A DNA stretch of 13,658 nt from Anaerolineales bacterium UBA3082 (lineage in GTDB: Bacteria; Chloroflexota; Anaerolineae; UBA7937), in assembly GCA_002366595.1 (NCBI GenBank), contig DFBK01000103.1, positions 39,089-52,746 on the forward strand. Reading direction: 5' to 3'. Under the pieces are notes generated by a model. That model was not told where the DNA came from. It worked only from the letters and a program-made list of their open reading frames with translations, and did no database searches. The position numbers were made by a program, and so were the translations under genes. Below are positions 13,309 to 13,658 of the stretch, piece by piece (position 1 is the first letter of the stretch; each line of letters opens with the position of its first letter).

Positions 13309-13658
13309 ATGAAAGCAGTGATTCTGGCAGCAGGCGACGGAACTAGATTAGAAAGCAACCACGGAAAGCCCAAGGCGCTCCTTGAACTGGCAGGGCAAAC
13401 CTTGCTGGAGAGGAGCCTGGCCTCTCTCAGCCAATTGGGCATCCAGGATTTCGTCGTGGTTGCCGGTTACAAAGCCGAGTTGGTGGAAGCCTTCATAAAA
13501 GAGAGGCGATTGGAAGAGCGGTACAAGATCACCCTAGTAGTGAACGAGCGTTGGCCAGAGGGCAACGCCATTTCCGTGCTGGCCGCTCGCGACTTCGTGG
13601 ACCAGCGCTTTCTGGTAGCCATGGGTGATCACCTTTTCGACCCTCAGAGAATGAGGGG
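13309..13658 (+). CDS. NTP transferase, probably inositol-1-phosphate or phosphocholine-type cytidylyltransferase; 3' end cut
   Basis: This is the N-terminal nucleotide-binding half of a sugar-nucleotidyltransferase-fold enzyme, which couples a phosphorylated alcohol or sugar to an NTP. The first residues MKAVILAAGDGTRL contain the GxGTR loop, followed by GKPKALLELAG (Lys-Pro-Lys signature). Further on are DFVVVAGYKAELV, NERWPEGNAISVLAAR and FLVAMGDHLFDP, where the Asp is expected to bind metal. The GNAxSVLAA and DHLFDP wording resembles inositol-phosphate cytidylyltransferases (the IPCT half of IPCT/DIPPS) more than glucose-1-phosphate enzymes, but I cannot confirm the substrate. ATG 13309 has GGGGGA at 13296-13301 and gives the canonical N-terminus. 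An in-frame ATG at 13291 with GGGAG at 13276-13280 is an alternative. It has no visible promoter downstream of the terminator, so expression probably depends on readthrough from 12943. Confidence 0.85.
   Translation, partial: MKAVILAAGDGTRLESNHGKPKALLELAGQTLLERSLASLSQLGIQDFVVVAGYKAELVEAFIKERRLEERYKITLVVNERWPEGNAISVLAARDFVDQRFLVAMGDHLFDPQRMR

Noticed and set aside
1..13658. CRISPR arrays, toxin-antitoxin pairs, prophage genes
   Set aside because: No regularly spaced direct repeats other than the IS end motifs, and no gene resembling these systems, could be found.

Overview
The window is a bacterial chromosomal segment, moderately GC-rich, with frequent GTG and TTG starts and many stop/start overlaps. 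The rod-shape cluster (MreB, MreC, MreD, PBP2, RodA) points to a rod-shaped or filamentous walled bacterium. The style of the proteins and a probable inositol-phosphate-type cytidylyltransferase at the right edge would suit a Chloroflexota-like or other deep-branching, possibly thermophilic lineage. That placement is inference only; no marker here settles it.

Region 1 (1-7979) is the elongasome cluster running into translation. It holds mreB (5' end cut by the window), mreC, mreD, a near-consensus sigma-70/A-type promoter, the PBP2 gene, rodA, a DUF362 gene and gltX. mreC/mreD, rodA/DUF362 and DUF362/gltX overlap by 4 bases (ATGA or GTGA), so translational coupling is likely. MreB is the cytoskeletal scaffold, MreC and MreD link it through the membrane, RodA polymerises glycan and PBP2 cross-links it. 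A MATE-type transporter gene starts 7 bases after gltX (7987-9390).

Region 2 (9391-11591) has a tRNA-Gln(CUG) gene with its own extended -10 promoter and a good intrinsic terminator. It is followed by a new promoter, a ceramide-glucosyltransferase/HpnI-like glycosyltransferase broken into two overlapping reading frames, and a histidine-phosphatase (phosphoglycerate-mutase-like) gene.

Region 3 (11689-12930) is a complete IS481-like insertion sequence. It has a DDE transposase on the minus strand, paired 17-base subterminal repeats at each end, TGT...ACA termini and a 5-bp target duplication (CTGCC). Its right end lies 12 bases upstream of the -35 box of the next promoter.

Region 4 (12931-13658) is the most unusual part. 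A strong promoter (TTGACA-N16-TAGAAT) is followed by about 260 bases with no convincing reading frame. These bases fold by eye into a closed multi-branch RNA with an alternative long-range pairing, then a strong intrinsic terminator, then a nucleotidyltransferase gene cut by the window end. I do not recognise the RNA class. Either it is a free-standing structured ncRNA, or it is a cis-regulatory leader (riboswitch-like attenuator) of the nucleotidyltransferase, which has no visible promoter of its own.
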